A DNA stretch of 42,519 nt from Gammaproteobacteria bacterium (GCA_030429175.1 JAUIDD010000020.1:1-42519); one strand, 5' to 3'; shown: positions 15,735 to 26,674, counted from the stretch's first letter. Numbers and translations are program-made. The notes: generated by a model from the letters alone, not told the origin.

Positions 15735-18700
15735 GGTGGGTGCGGGTGACCTACTACGCGCCCTTTTTCTTTGAGGCCCCTCTTCAGATTTTTCTTCTTT
15801 TTCAGCCTCTCTCTCACTGACAGTTCGTTTGTTTTCAGGTTTAAATATCGCAGGTGAGGATGAAGTAGATGGGGTTTGTGTATCTTCATTCTTAGCGTCA
15901 GGTTTGGTAAGTCTAGCTTTTTTGCTAACCTTCCTTCTTGTGGTCGTAGCTTCTGTAGCTTTTCTTTTTTTGCTACGATTTTCTGTAGGCTTCAGTATTG
16001 ATGAAACAGATTTAAGTTCGCTTTGTAGATCAATATAATTAAACTTCCTTGCTAACTTGAAAGAAGCATCTTGGCTGCTTGGGTCTGAATAGAATTGATG
16101 TAGCATCTCATCTGCACTTAGTAGTGGTGGCAGTTCAGCCTCGTTGATTACTTTACAGAATTGCTCTAAATAAGGTATGTGCATTTTGCCATCATTATCT
16201 TTACATGTTTTTATTCTTGCAAAGTCAAATACAGTTTTCATTGGCTCTAAATCTGATTTATCTTTAGTATTTTCTGGCCAAGTATTCATTTGGTGTGTAT
16301 AGAAGAATAAATTAAAATTTACCTTATAGCTTGGTATGAATTTGTCCAACTGACAGTTAAGTGGTGTACTAGAAGTGTTGCTTAGCTGCATAGCTGGTAT
16401 TCGTGGTGGGCTTATAGCGAGTAAGGGCGCTAAGAGTATATCATGGTTGAAACCTATTAGATCATCCGGGCGAAGTACAGGGTTTAAGAAAAGTAACGCA
16501 ACAAATCTATAGCGGTTTAAAAACATATCCATAGTGATGTTATCATATGTTTGTTGTTCTTTTTTAATTAGTTTTTCCCAAGTAGTTTTATAATCATCAG
16601 CAACTTTTGCAAATTGTCTTGAAAAGTATGTCTGGGTATGTGTCAGCTCACGCGGCATACACGCATTAAGAATAAAAAACAATAATGAGGTTGGTGACCT
16701 TTGCCAGTCCTCATGTGTTAGTTGTGTATCGTTACGTGGCGCATTTTCACCTGGTAGTTCCTCATCCCATGTAGCATAGGTCAAATCTTTTGGTAGTGCT
16801 TCTTGGCATGGCATAAATTCATGAAATGGAAATTTACTCTGCGGTGATTCTAAGAATTTAATTGTGATCTTAATCGCCGGTTCCAGTTTAAATACATCAA
16901 CAAGTTTTTGTTTAAGCTGTGTGTTATTGAGTACAGCTTTAAGTCTGTTGATGATGCTTGTGGCATAGGCTTGTTGTATTGTAGAAAGTCTGCCGCATAA
17001 AACTTTAAATAAGTCTTGATCAGATGACTCTAATTTAGGTGTTATCTCACTAAGTTTGCTGGGCGGTATTATTTGTATTGGTTGGTCATCTTTTATCGCT
17101 ATGATACGAATTTTTTCTACTATAGCTAAGCGGTTTTCCAGTGTACTACATTTAACGGGTGATCCTAAGTGTTTAAAGTTTTCCTGAATGGTTGTTTCCC
17201 GACCATTGATGAGAAGCAATATTTCGATAATTTTTGTGATAGAAAGGTTACCTGACCAGCGTTTTGCGAGGTATGTTTCAATCGATCCTAGCCAGGTTAT
17301 ATTTATAAAATGTTCTAGGTTAGGTGTTTTAATTTCATCTTTGCCTTGTACTCGTTTGAAAAGTTCGCTTTTGTTATCGTAGCTGACACAGCTAGTCTCT
17401 ATCAACTCCTGTGCCAAAATAGCTGTATCGGGGTGCTTATAGCGGTTGCCATAAAATAGTGATTGAAGTGCTGATAATGAAAATAGCTGATTTAAAGGTA
17501 CTATGTACCTAATAAAATCTTTTATCGCTTTGACAGTGTTTGTGGCGTCAGTACCCTCTAAAATTGCTAATTTTTTTGATGCACCAGTTATTTTTGTGAT
17601 GCTGTTGTTATTATAATAAGGTAAGCGGGGCATAGGTTGGCTAGCTTGTCTCATTGTACCTGATAATAGATTGGGGTGATTTTGAAGTGGTGGGACTAGT
17701 GATTGTTGAGATGCTCTCACTTTTAGTATATGTGAACCTAGGGCCGACGAAAGAGTTATATTTTCTTGTAAGATCTTCTGCAGTCTGATTGTAGCTTCAT
17801 ACTGATGTGTACTAGCTAATCTGAGCAATTCCATAAGTTTATACTGCTGACTTTCGGTAGGGTGATGCAGAATAAATGATGTTAAGATTTGAAGAAAATC
17901 CTTAGGTTGGAGGGTAAGCTGATTATTTGGTAGGCCTGCTCTTGTTTCAAGTTGAGATCTGGCAAAATTTCTGATAGATGGCTTAAGAGTAAAATCAGGA
18001 TGAGCGGTTGCCTTGAGTACACGTATGGTAAGCGCTATTTTGGTTGATATGGAGTCATTGCTGGTCTCATAATATTGTTTTAGGCTTGCTGTTATTGGCT
18101 CAATAAGGCAGTTATCTTGTAGCATAGATTGAAAAATAGCATAAGTGAACTCATCACGTAGCATGAGCCAATTTATAGCGCAGCTCTCCCAGGCGTTCGT
18201 TTTAACAGGTTCTTTTTCTGCGCAAGCGATGAGTTTTTGGGTTTGTTGTTCGAGTTGTTCGTACCTCTCTATTTGTGCACTGGATATGCAAAAATTTTTA
18301 TGGTCTTTGGCGGTAATATTTTCGATCTCAAGTGGTAGTATGTGGCAGATAAGCTCCGCTAACGTTTTAGTTCTAATGGCCTTTCCTGTTGGCTCAAAGA
18401 AGGCTATATAAGTTAGTTGAGGACGCGCTGGTAAGTCTCCCCTTTCTTGTTTGATCGGCAAAAGTGCTATTGCTTCTTTAATGTTACCAGCACATACCAA
18501 TGCTGCATCAAGGCCGGGAGTTAGGCCGTATTTATTAAGGCGGCAGTTAACAAAAATACCTTCCATTCTATCAAACGTAGGATGAATTAATACTTCATTT
18601 GCATCGACCAATCTTTTTAAGTTATAGGGCTGCCGGATAGTAAGTTCTGTCGTTGTTCTTTTTGCATCTGTTCGGGCCAGCGCATTTTCTATTTCTGTAT

Positions 18701-21152
18701 TTAGTTGAACCGCTAAGCAAACTTTTGCTTTTTTTGCTTTTTCGTAAATGCTTATAAAGCTACGCTTGCATTCATCATAAAAATATTGAAAGAATCTATC
18801 GCAATCCTTATCATTAAAAAATGTTTTGATAAATTGGTGTAGATAGGTATCTGTAATTATTTTAAAGGTGATCTGCAATAAGCTTTCTATCTGGAGACTT
18901 CTTTTGATGGTGTATATTTTTGCTTGCAGGGCGCTTCTTTTTTCATCTTGATTGGCATCAGATTCAAGTAAATTTGCATCGATGTTCAAAGCTGTAAAAC
19001 ATAGCAACTGTTCTTCTTCAACAAGCCAGTTAGTAAATCTTAAGATGAGATTTTTTGAAGAAAATTTTATTTCGGGGAGTCTATGATTTAATTTTAAATA
19101 TTTTTCAATAATTTTACCTGCTAATTCATTAGTAGTTCGAGCGCTTCCTGCTTTCTTTTCCATTTGTTCGAAAATCTTCTTACGCACGCCTGGGTCATTT
19201 TGACCTATAAGCATATCACTGCCGGCAGGTACTTTAAAGGCGATATCTTTATTATCTTCTTCTTTTGCTTCCTTGTAACAGATGCCTGATGCATAAGTCC
19301 AACTTGTTTTTGAGTTACTACCGTATAATATTGATGGGATACCAATTATTGTCATGACTGCTGGTACGGTTATTGGCGTATCGATGCTACCTTCAAAAAG
19401 CCGCTTTATTTCTATGTCTACGCCATTTTCTTCTATTTTGCCGCTGCCAATTATGACTTTGCGAAAAAAGAGGATGTCGCCTTTTTTGGGCTGTGTAATA
19501 GAGTTCGCCGTTGTTAAGACAGGGGCTTGCTTAAGCCATTTATTATAGTTTGTTACTGGTAATTGTTTTGTATCGAATAGTGCATCTGGCGTACGTTGTT
19601 CAAATGGGTAATCTGGTAGTGTTAATTGTACCTTTGATGATTGTGTATTAAATGAGGTTGGCATTAATTGAGTGATGACGGGTACTTCTTCTTCTGCTGC
19701 ACTTGCAACGATTGAAGTATTTTCTGGCTCAAGTTGCGCACTCTTTAATTTTTCTAAAGTGATATAACATGCCGCGGGTATTTGATAGGTGTTATCACCA
19801 TGCCTGAGATATTTTTTAGCATAGTCAGCAAGCAATGCAACATAATGCGTGTAGTTAGATAATGGTCTTTGGTCACTCAAGTATAAGTAAAGCTCAATCA
19901 GCATATCGGGTAGGTCGTCAATTATAATCTTATTGATCAGTGGTAATAATTTGGTATAGCGGCCTAAATCAAAATGGTAGAGACTAAAGTCGTATTGATT
20001 TTTCTTATCAGCTATGGGTAATTGTGTATTTTCAAGTATGGCGCCGCTAGCAGCATGCATTTCTACAAAATGCGTCATGCCTGCAAGTAAGGCTAAAGCA
20101 ACTTGGCGTTTTTCTGCTATTTCTGTCGAAATAGCTACAGTAAGTGTATTAGCTATGACTTTTGTATCAGTGCTTTCTTGTTTTAGTTCTAATATATTGG
20201 GCAAAAAAGCGTTAAATACAGCACATTCTGCAGTAGTGAAGCTGTCGTCTAGTGTAGTAAAGTTATGTGTGAGTTGCATACGCGCTTGGATGTGCTGTTT
20301 CACCTCGAGCGCTTGTTTAATTTTAGTTGATAGATCTGCTAAATTTATATTAACATCAGTTTGATCATTCGGCGCATAACCAAGTTTTTGTAGTAATTGG
20401 ATACGTTTGCTTGTTTCTGTCAAGTTGTCGCCAAAAAATCCATTTTCGTCCTCAGAATGGGTGTAGCTAAGTTGCAATGTAGGATTTGGAATATTGAATG
20501 CACTTAAGATTGGGGTTAACGATAATAATGTTTCAATGTCCGCAGCACCATAATCTTTAAATGTAATGTTAGCGCGCAGTTTGCTACCCAATTGACTTGC
20601 GTTAGATAGGCGAAACAGTAAAAGATTCCCAAGGTCGATAGAACACATTTGTTTATTTTGTGGCGTAATATTTTGCATAAAAAAGCCATGCTGTGTCTGA
20701 TCAGGATCTGAGTTTATATTAGCGACAGCCATTTCATGAAAATATAGATTTGCATGAATTAAAAGCCATAATGAACATAGGTTAAAGGTTACGATAGCTT
20801 GTTCACGTACTTGCCCGCTACTATGATAATAGCTGTATAAGCCAACGGCTCTTTTGGTTGTAATTGTGGCGTAAGGGTCATCTGGTAGGCTTTTTTTGAC
20901 ATCAACAATTGCGCCTTGTAATTTTATTTCTAGAGTGCAAAGAGACTTAATTTGTAGTGCAGTTAAGTTTTGTGCTTGTTCACCAAAAAAAGCTTGAAGC
21001 ACTCGATGTACGTTATCACTGCTAATAACATCTATGACTTCTTGAATGGAATCAAGTTGTGCTTGTTGAAATAAAATCTTACAATCTGCTGATGATAGGT
21101 TTGTTGAGCAATTAAACCATTTGGCTGTGTTTTCTAAAAATTCTTTTCTCAT
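15729..21152 (-). CDS. 1807-aa orphan protein with C-terminal nuclear-localisation-like basic tail
   Basis: Not recognised. The start is supported by CAGGAAA 8 bases upstream on the minus strand. Most of the protein looks like mixed helical soluble sequence with no clear signal peptide, membrane segment or catalytic motif. The last 85 residues are different in kind: KKRK at 1728-1731, RRK at 1739-1741 and KKAR at 1744-1747 form a dense basic cluster like a classical mono- or bipartite nuclear localisation signal; then a Ser/Thr/Pro stretch, a Glu/Lys-rich stretch, and RKRARSRSPAPTL at the very end, an SR-like tail. Such tails are unusual in bacteria and fit a host-nucleus effector. The gene lies antisense between murE and murF, and its TAG (15729-15731) is adjacent to the murE TAA, so the two genes overlap by 6 bases. 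Confidence 0.8.
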   Translation of the reverse strand: MRKEFLENTAKWFNCSTNLSSADCKILFQQAQLDSIQEVIDVISSDNVHRVLQAFFGEQAQNLTALQIKSLCTLEIKLQGAIVDVKKSLPDDPYATITTKRAVGLYSYYHSSGQVREQAIVTFNLCSLWLLIHANLYFHEMAVANINSDPDQTQHGFFMQNITPQNKQMCSIDLGNLLLFRLSNASQLGSKLRANITFKDYGAADIETLLSLTPILSAFNIPNPTLQLSYTHSEDENGFFGDNLTETSKRIQLLQKLGYAPNDQTDVNINLADLSTKIKQALEVKQHIQARMQLTHNFTTLDDSFTTAECAVFNAFLPNILELKQESTDTKVIANTLTVAISTEIAEKRQVALALLAGMTHFVEMHAASGAILENTQLPIADKKNQYDFSLYHFDLGRYTKLLPLINKIIIDDLPDMLIELYLYLSDQRPLSNYTHYVALLADYAKKYLRHGDNTYQIPAACYITLEKLKSAQLEPENTSIVASAAEEEVPVITQLMPTSFNTQSSKVQLTLPDYPFEQRTPDALFDTKQLPVTNYNKWLKQAPVLTTANSITQPKKGDILFFRKVIIGSGKIEENGVDIEIKRLFEGSIDTPITVPAVMTIIGIPSILYGSNSKTSWTYASGICYKEAKEEDNKDIAFKVPAGSDMLIGQNDPGVRKKIFEQMEKKAGSARTTNELAGKIIEKYLKLNHRLPEIKFSSKNLILRFTNWLVEEEQLLCFTALNIDANLLESDANQDEKRSALQAKIYTIKRSLQIESLLQITFKIITDTYLHQFIKTFFNDKDCDRFFQYFYDECKRSFISIYEKAKKAKVCLAVQLNTEIENALARTDAKRTTTELTIRQPYNLKRLVDANEVLIHPTFDRMEGIFVNCRLNKYGLTPGLDAALVCAGNIKEAIALLPIKQERGDLPARPQLTYIAFFEPTGKAIRTKTLAELICHILPLEIENITAKDHKNFCISSAQIERYEQLEQQTQKLIACAEKEPVKTNAWESCAINWLMLRDEFTYAIFQSMLQDNCLIEPITASLKQYYETSNDSISTKIALTIRVLKATAHPDFTLKPSIRNFARSQLETRAGLPNNQLTLQPKDFLQILTSFILHHPTESQQYKLMELLRLASTHQYEATIRLQKILQENITLSSALGSHILKVRASQQSLVPPLQNHPNLLSGTMRQASQPMPRLPYYNNNSITKITGASKKLAILEGTDATNTVKAIKDFIRYIVPLNQLFSLSALQSLFYGNRYKHPDTAILAQELIETSCVSYDNKSELFKRVQGKDEIKTPNLEHFINITWLGSIETYLAKRWSGNLSITKIIEILLLINGRETTIQENFKHLGSPVKCSTLENRLAIVEKIRIIAIKDDQPIQIIPPSKLSEITPKLESSDQDLFKVLCGRLSTIQQAYATSIINRLKAVLNNTQLKQKLVDVFKLEPAIKITIKFLESPQSKFPFHEFMPCQEALPKDLTYATWDEELPGENAPRNDTQLTHEDWQRSPTSLLFFILNACMPRELTHTQTYFSRQFAKVADDYKTTWEKLIKKEQQTYDNITMDMFLNRYRFVALLFLNPVLRPDDLIGFNHDILLAPLLAISPPRIPAMQLSNTSSTPLNCQLDKFIPSYKVNFNLFFYTHQMNTWPENTKDKSDLEPMKTVFDFARIKTCKDNDGKMHIPYLEQFCKVINEAELPPLLSADEMLHQFYSDPSSQDASFKLARKFNYIDLQSELKSVSSILKPTENRSKKRKATEATTTRRKVSKKARLTKPDAKNEDTQTPSTSSSPAIFKPENKRTVSEREAEKEEKSEEGPQRKRARSRSPAPTL

Positions 21153-21240
21153 GCTATGTGTTTCCTGAAAGGCTTAAAAATTTTTGGTACTATATTACGA
21201 TTCTTTGCAGTATCATAGTTTTTTTAGATTCGGAGGCAAA

Positions 21241-21642
21241 ATGCTCAAAAAATTAACAGTATTGGTTTTGGTACTTTCTGCAACGCTAGCAGCGGTTCAT
21301 ATTGAGGCTGCAAAACTTTCTTGTAATGATATTTATGGTAATTGGTCTGGCGCTTTTAGTAATTACAAGCGTGTGAATTTAACTTTGAAAAGAAATAATC
21401 CTGTAGAAAACGGTCATATTCGTTATGAAGCAGACTATGGTTCTATGGAATTTGGTGGTTTTAAAGGTAAGTGCCATGTCAATGCTGATGGTTCATTAAC
21501 AATGAATCTTAGCGAAAATTTTTATGGCATTAACGGTACGATCAATACACATATGATATCACCAGATCAGCTGCAAGTTCAGTTTTCGATAAGCTATGGT
21601 TTTGGTATGGATACTGGCGCTGGGGTCTTACATAAATCTTAG
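21241..21642 (+). CDS. Small secreted protein (133 aa)
   Basis: ATG 21241 is chosen over upstream in-frame codons because CGGAGG lies 5 bases ahead. The N-terminus is a classical Sec signal peptide: MLKKLTVLVLVLSATLAAVH, with cleavage likely after the EA or EAA that follows. The mature part (about 110 residues) begins KLSCNDIYGNWSGAF and contains many short strands, a Cys pair candidate and frequent Gly/Asn turns; this suggests a small beta-sheet or lipocalin-like periplasmic or secreted protein, but no family is recognised. No lipobox. It lies 38 bases before murF and could be co-transcribed with it. The 1807-aa gene diverges upstream. Confidence 0.75.
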   Translation: MLKKLTVLVLVLSATLAAVHIEAAKLSCNDIYGNWSGAFSNYKRVNLTLKRNNPVENGHIRYEADYGSMEFGGFKGKCHVNADGSLTMNLSENFYGINGTINTHMISPDQLQVQFSISYGFGMDTGAGVLHKS

Positions 21643-21680
21643 AGTTGGCATCATCCTCAAAGAGCGGTTAAAATTAAGCC

Positions 21681-23048
21681 ATGGATGCACAACTCACACA
21701 TTTATTAGCGCAAGGTAAGCAATTTAGCATCGACACCCGCACAGTAGAGGCGGGTGATGTTTATATTGCCTTGCATGGCGAGACGTTGGATGGTCATGAC
21801 TTTATTCCACAAGCAATAGAGCGTGGCGCCGACTGTCTTATTGTTGATCATGATATCGAAGTCTCGATACCTTATATTAAAGTACCCGATACACTAAAAG
21901 TTTTGCAGCAACTGGCGGCTGCGCATCGTGCGCAGTGCTCAGCAAAGGCCGTTGCAGTAACCGGCAGTTGTGGTAAGACGACGACGCGTGCTTTTTTGCA
22001 GCATGTTTTTGCCCAAGCAGGCGCAACGCATGCCAGTGTTGGCAGCTTTAATAATCATATCGGCGTGCCGCTCACTTTATTAAAGCTTAAGCCTTCGCAT
22101 CAGTTTTTGATTTCTGAGATTGGTGCGAACCATAAACGCGAGATTGCTGGTTTGGTGCCATTGGTCAAACCGGATGTGGCAATTATTACTAATGTGGCAG
22201 CAGCACATCTTGAGGGATTTGGTTCATCGTTAAGTGATGTGGCAGAGGCGAAATCTGAGATATTCCAAGGTTTATCTGCTAATGGTACTGCAGTTATCAA
22301 TAATGATGATCAATTCGCTAACTTTTGGCATCACTTAAATCGAGATCGTCAGGTGCTGACTTTTGGTGTGAAGCATGATGCTGATGTGATGGCCGATAAT
22401 ATTCATTTTAATGATGCGGGGATGGCAGCGTTTACGTTGGTGCTACCGCAGACGGTGATCGATGTGCAGTTGCATATTATTGGCGAGCATAATGTCCATA
22501 ATGCACTGGCGGCGGCCGCAGCAGGTTATGCATTGGGTTTGTGCGCGGCACAAATTAAAGCTGGGCTTGAAGCGGCAACAACAGAGCAACGGCGCTTAGT
22601 TGAGACAAAACTATCATCTGGTACAGTGGTGATCGATGATAGTTACAATGCCAATCCCCTTTCCACTACCGCAGCTATTAATATCTTAGCGCGCAAACCA
22701 GGCGCGACTATTTTGGTATTTGCCGATATGAAAGAGCTGGGTGAGCGTGCATCTTTGCTACATGAACAGATCGGCGAAACTGCCAAACAATCTGGTATTG
22801 GACAGATCTATTGTTATGGTGAGCTGGCAAGGCATGCGGCGAATGCATTTGGAGCGGGGGGATTTTACTTTGACTCTAAAGATGCTTTAATACAGCAGCT
22901 AACAAGCCAGCTAACACCAGGCCAAACTATTTTGGTTAAGGGATCTAATTCGATGAAGATGAATGAAGTTGTCGAAGCACTTAAATCATGGCAAGTTATG
23001 CGAAATGACCCAGAGGTTGCCACGTCAGTTGACGCCTCCTCACAATGA
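21681..23048 (+). CDS. murF: UDP-MurNAc-tripeptide:D-Ala-D-Ala ligase
   Basis: Cytosolic Mur ligase that adds D-Ala-D-Ala to complete UDP-MurNAc-pentapeptide. Motifs: IDTRTVEAGDVYIALHGETLDGHDF at the start, the P-loop AVTGSCGKTTTRAFL, FNNHIGVPLTLL, EIGANHKREIAGLVPLVKPDVAIITNV, HNALAAAAAG, and VVIDDSYNANPLSTTAAI. Length 455 residues is normal for the family. The ribosome-binding site is weak. It is followed after 19 bases by mraY and belongs to the same operon. It is separated from murE by the 5.9-kb block carrying the 1807-aa gene and the 133-aa secreted protein. Confidence 0.95.
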   Translation: MDAQLTHLLAQGKQFSIDTRTVEAGDVYIALHGETLDGHDFIPQAIERGADCLIVDHDIEVSIPYIKVPDTLKVLQQLAAAHRAQCSAKAVAVTGSCGKTTTRAFLQHVFAQAGATHASVGSFNNHIGVPLTLLKLKPSHQFLISEIGANHKREIAGLVPLVKPDVAIITNVAAAHLEGFGSSLSDVAEAKSEIFQGLSANGTAVINNDDQFANFWHHLNRDRQVLTFGVKHDADVMADNIHFNDAGMAAFTLVLPQTVIDVQLHIIGEHNVHNALAAAAAGYALGLCAAQIKAGLEAATTEQRRLVETKLSSGTVVIDDSYNANPLSTTAAINILARKPGATILVFADMKELGERASLLHEQIGETAKQSGIGQIYCYGELARHAANAFGAGGFYFDSKDALIQQLTSQLTPGQTILVKGSNSMKMNEVVEALKSWQVMRNDPEVATSVDASSQ

Positions 23049-23067
23049 CAATAGATAAAGGGTTCTT

Positions 23068-24150
23068 ATGCTATATATATTAATGGGCTATTTAGATGAT
23101 CATATACACTGGCTACGTGTATTTCACTATATTACATTTCGTTCCATCGTAGCTGCATTGACAGCATTTTTGTTGGCATTGTTGATGGGGCCATGGCTGA
23201 TTCGTAAATTACAAACGTTACAAATTGGTCAGGCGGTACGTGATGATGGCCCGCAGACCCACCTTAAAAAAACAGGGACACCAACAATGGGTGGCCTTCT
23301 GATTTTGTTTTCGATTGCAGTGAGTATTTTGTTATGGGGCGATTTAAGCAATCGTTTTATTTGGATTACACTTATTGTCATGCTTGGTTTTGGTGCGATT
23401 GGGTTTATCGATGATTATCGTAAGGTAGTCTATCGCAGCAGTGATGGTCTAAAGGCGCGCTGGAAATATTTATTACAATCATTAATTGGCATTGCCGCGG
23501 CTTGTGTACTGTATTACACGGCGAATGCACCTGGTGACACACAATTTGTAATTCCTTTTGTCAAAACAGTGATGCCACAGTTAGGTTTGTTCTTTATTGT
23601 ATTGGCTTACTTTGTGATTGTCGGTAGCAGTAATGCGGTAAACTTAACCGATGGTTTAGATGGATTGGCGACATTGCCCTCTGTATTGATTGCGATGGCA
23701 TTAGGAGTATTTGCTTATGTGTCAGGCAGTAGTAATTTTTCGAATTATTTAGCAATACCCTATGTGCCAGGCGCAGCTGAGATGACCGTTTATTGTGCGG
23801 CCTTGGTTGGCTCGGGCCTGGGGTTTTTGTGGTATAACACCTATCCTGCGCAAATGTTTATGGGTGATGTTGGTTCGTTGGGTTTAGGTGCGACACTGGG
23901 TATGATGGCAATTACAGTGAGACAAGAGTTAGTGTTGTTTGTAATGGGTGGTATTTTTGTTGCTGAAACAGTTTCGGTTATTCTGCAGGTTGCAAGCTTT
24001 AAAACCACTGGCAAACGTATCTTTCGTATGGCGCCATTGCACCATCACTTTGAGCTAAAAGGCTGGACCGAGCCTAAAGTGATCTCACGCTTTTGGATTG
24101 TAACCGTTGTATTGGTATTGTTTGGTCTGGCTACATTGAAATTAAGATGA
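23068..24150 (+). CDS. mraY: Phospho-N-acetylmuramoyl-pentapeptide transferase
   Basis: Polytopic inner-membrane enzyme that transfers phospho-MurNAc-pentapeptide to undecaprenyl phosphate, forming lipid I. About ten membrane segments are visible. Family motifs: [22 protein letters not shown] with its Asp pair, [23 protein letters not shown], and [12 protein letters not shown]. Length 360 residues is standard. A ribosome-binding site AAAGGG precedes the ATG. The stop codon overlaps the start of murD by 4 bases (ATGA), so translation is probably coupled. Confidence 0.97.
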   Translation: MLYILMGYLDDHIHWLRVFHYITFRSIVAALTAFLLALLMGPWLIRKLQTLQIGQAVRDDGPQTHLKKTGTPTMGGLLILFSIAVSILLWGDLSNRFIWITLIVMLGFGAIGFIDDYRKVVYRSSDGLKARWKYLLQSLIGIAAACVLYYTANAPGDTQFVIPFVKTVMPQLGLFFIVLAYFVIVGSSNAVNLTDGLDGLATLPSVLIAMALGVFAYVSGSSNFSNYLAIPYVPGAAEMTVYCAALVGSGLGFLWYNTYPAQMFMGDVGSLGLGATLGMMAITVRQELVLFVMGGIFVAETVSVILQVASFKTTGKRIFRMAPLHHHFELKGWTEPKVISRFWIVTVVLVLFGLATLKLR

Positions 24151-25484
24151 TAGTTATTCTTGGCTTAGGGGTTACAGGTCTTTCTTGTCTGCGTTATTTG
24201 CATGCACGTGGTGCTTCAGTCACAGTGATTGATAGCCGCGAGCAGCCACCATTACTGCAAGCATATCAAAAAGAATTTTCCGATGTGCCGATTATTTTAG
24301 GTACATTACCCGAAGAAATTATCTTAAATGCCTCAGAAATTATTGTCAGTCCGGGTTTATCACTGCAGTTACCTGTGTTACAAAAAGCGATCGCTAAAGG
24401 CATTCCTTGTCTTGGTGATATTGAATTATTTTGTCGTGAAGCAGCTATACGAGCACCCATTATTGCGATTACGGGTTCCAATGGCAAAACCACCTTAACG
24501 ACTTTAGTTGGGCAGATGTTACAAGATGCAGGTTTTACAGCACGTGTATGCGGTAATATTGGTACACCTGTTCTAGATATGTTACTAGAACCTGTGCCAG
24601 ATTATTATGTAATGGAATTGTCGAGCTTTCAGTTAGAGACGACGTATTCATTACAAGCAAAAGTAGCAGTGGTATTAAATGTGACGCCAGATCATATGGA
24701 CCGTTATGCAACAGTTGCTGATTATTGTGCAGCAAAACAACGTATCTATCAAAGTTGTGACATTGCGGTACTCAATCAAGATGAGCCTGAAATTTGGCAG
24801 ACGCTATCATTGCCAGCACAGCAAGTGACTTTTAGTATTTTGGGTGAAGCGGATTTTATGCTAAAAGATGATGTGCTTTATCATAAGACACAGCGTTGGC
24901 TAGATGTCACTGCACTACCTAATCAAACGCACTATCATGCTCAAAATGTTTTAGCGGCCTTAGCAATAGGTACTCATCTTGGGTTATCAAAAGACACTAT
25001 GGTAGCGACGATGTGTCGCTTTTCAGGCCTCGCTCATCGTTGTCAGAAAGTAGCCTGTTTTAATAATATCGATTGGTTTAATGATTCAAAAGCAACAAAT
25101 GTTGGCGCGACGATTGCTGCTATTAACGGTCTTGCACCTTTGTATTCTGATATGATTCTGATTTTAGGTGGGGATGCGAAAGGTGCAGATTTAAGCCCAT
25201 TAAAGGCGATCGTTGCAGCGCATGTATCTCAATTATTCTTGATTGGTGCTGCAGCGCCTGAATTAGCACAGTTGTTTGAAGATGTTGTACCCTATCAGCA
25301 TATTGATAATCTGACACAGGCAGTGATGATGGCATCACGACAGGCAGGTGCTCATACAGCTGTATTATTGTCACCTGCGTGTGCCAGTTGGGATATGTTT
25401 GATAATTACGAACAACGCGGTAATTTATTTATAAAAGCCGTAAAGGAGTATATCGATGAGCAAGTCAGTCACAGGGAAGCGTAA
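24147..25484 (+). CDS. murD: UDP-MurNAc-L-Ala:D-Glu ligase
   Basis: Cytosolic Mur ligase that adds D-glutamate to UDP-MurNAc-L-Ala. The ATG at 24147 overlaps the mraY stop (ATGA) and gives a protein starting [22 protein letters not shown], the nucleotide-binding fold typical of MurD; the in-frame codons further upstream lie within mraY and are not used. Motifs: [108 protein letters not shown]. Length 445 residues is normal. Its last 29 bases overlap ftsW. Confidence 0.97.
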   Translation: MIVILGLGVTGLSCLRYLHARGASVTVIDSREQPPLLQAYQKEFSDVPIILGTLPEEIILNASEIIVSPGLSLQLPVLQKAIAKGIPCLGDIELFCREAAIRAPIIAITGSNGKTTLTTLVGQMLQDAGFTARVCGNIGTPVLDMLLEPVPDYYVMELSSFQLETTYSLQAKVAVVLNVTPDHMDRYATVADYCAAKQRIYQSCDIAVLNQDEPEIWQTLSLPAQQVTFSILGEADFMLKDDVLYHKTQRWLDVTALPNQTHYHAQNVLAALAIGTHLGLSKDTMVATMCRFSGLAHRCQKVACFNNIDWFNDSKATNVGATIAAINGLAPLYSDMILILGGDAKGADLSPLKAIVAAHVSQLFLIGAAAPELAQLFEDVVPYQHIDNLTQAVMMASRQAGAHTAVLLSPACASWDMFDNYEQRGNLFIKAVKEYIDEQVSHREA

Positions 25485-26622
25485 TCAGCCTTTTCATTTT
25501 GATCCAATGTTATTAATGATTACATTATTATTGATTGCGTTTGGTTTGGTAATGGTGGCTTCGAGTTCAATGGTGATTGCGGACCGTCAATTTGGCTCGC
25601 CATTTTATTATATGATCAAACAATCTATTTTTATCACGGCAGGTTTAGTTGGTGCTTTTATCTTTACACGTGTGCCTACTGCATTTTGGTCTCGTTATAG
25701 TTTTGGATTTTTAATTCTCGGTATAGTGCTACTGATGATTGTATTTGTGCCAGGGCTTGGGCGTGTTATTAATGGCAGTCGTCGTTGGCTTAATTTTGGG
25801 TTTATTGGGTTTCAAGTTTCTGAGATTGTAAAGTTATGTGCGTTTGTTTACTTAGCTTCTTATATTTCACGTTTTCGTGAACAAGTGCAAACAGCGTTGT
25901 TGGGTTTTATTAAGCCGATGTTGCTGTTAGGTATGATGGCAATATTGTTATTGCTCGAGCCAGATTTTGGTGCGGTGGTGGTTATATCAGCAGTATTTAT
26001 GGGGGTTTTATTTTTAGCTGGCGCACGCTTGTGGCCTTTTTTAGTGTTGATTTGTGTGGTGGTGGGGCTACTTGCATCACTTGCTATTTTGTCACCTTAT
26101 CGTATGGCGCGCCTGACTACATTTTTAAATCCATGGCAGGATGCCTATAGTTCTGGTTATCAGTTAACCCAATCACTGATTGCTTTTGGTCGTGGTGGTT
26201 GGCTTGGTGTGGGTCTTGGCAATAGCATTCAAAAATTATTTTATTTGCCTGAAGCGCACACCGATTTTATCTTTGCGGTAATTTCAGAAGAGCTGGGCTT
26301 TATCGGTGAGTTGGGCGTGTTAGGTTTGTTTTCGCTATTAGCATGGCGTATTTTTTATATTGGCAAACGCGCACTGGCAAACGCACAAGACTTTATTGGC
26401 TATTTTTGTTATGCAGTTGCTTTATGGTTTATTTTTCAGGTAATCGTTAATATCGGTGTGTGCACTGGATTATTGCCCACTAAAGGTTTGACCCTACCTT
26501 TTATTAGCTACGGCGGTAGTAGTATACTCGTTAACTGTTTGGTAATGGGTATTGTGCTGCGCGCGGCGTTTGAGGCTGAGTCAACTTGTTCAGTTGCTTC
26601 TAGTCGGCTGGTCAGAGCCTAG
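25456..26622 (+). CDS. ftsW: Septal peptidoglycan glycosyltransferase FtsW (SEDS family)
   Basis: Polytopic inner-membrane protein of the SEDS family, polymerising lipid II at the division septum with its partner FtsI. The ATG has AAAGGAG 7 bases ahead and lies inside the end of murD. Visible: about ten membrane helices, GRVINGSRRWLNFGFIGFQVSE, EPDFGAVVV, YQLTQSLIAFGRGGW, LPEAHTDFIFAVISEELGF, and the terminal GLTLPFISYGGSSILVN. Length 388 residues is normal. ftsI, usually upstream of murE, is not in this window. Confidence 0.96.
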   Translation: MSKSVTGKRNQPFHFDPMLLMITLLLIAFGLVMVASSSMVIADRQFGSPFYYMIKQSIFITAGLVGAFIFTRVPTAFWSRYSFGFLILGIVLLMIVFVPGLGRVINGSRRWLNFGFIGFQVSEIVKLCAFVYLASYISRFREQVQTALLGFIKPMLLLGMMAILLLLEPDFGAVVVISAVFMGVLFLAGARLWPFLVLICVVVGLLASLAILSPYRMARLTTFLNPWQDAYSSGYQLTQSLIAFGRGGWLGVGLGNSIQKLFYLPEAHTDFIFAVISEELGFIGELGVLGLFSLLAWRIFYIGKRALANAQDFIGYFCYAVALWFIFQVIVNIGVCTGLLPTKGLTLPFISYGGSSILVNCLVMGIVLRAAFEAESTCSVASSRLVRA

Positions 26623-26674
26623 TATGCTTGCACATAATGGAACCACCAATTGTGTATTCTATAGCGCTTTCTCA

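Noticed and set aside
21241-21642. Lipoprotein signal in the 133-aa secreted protein
   Set aside because: The Cys after the signal region is not preceded by a proper lipobox (K-L-S-C); a normal signal-peptidase I site is more likely.
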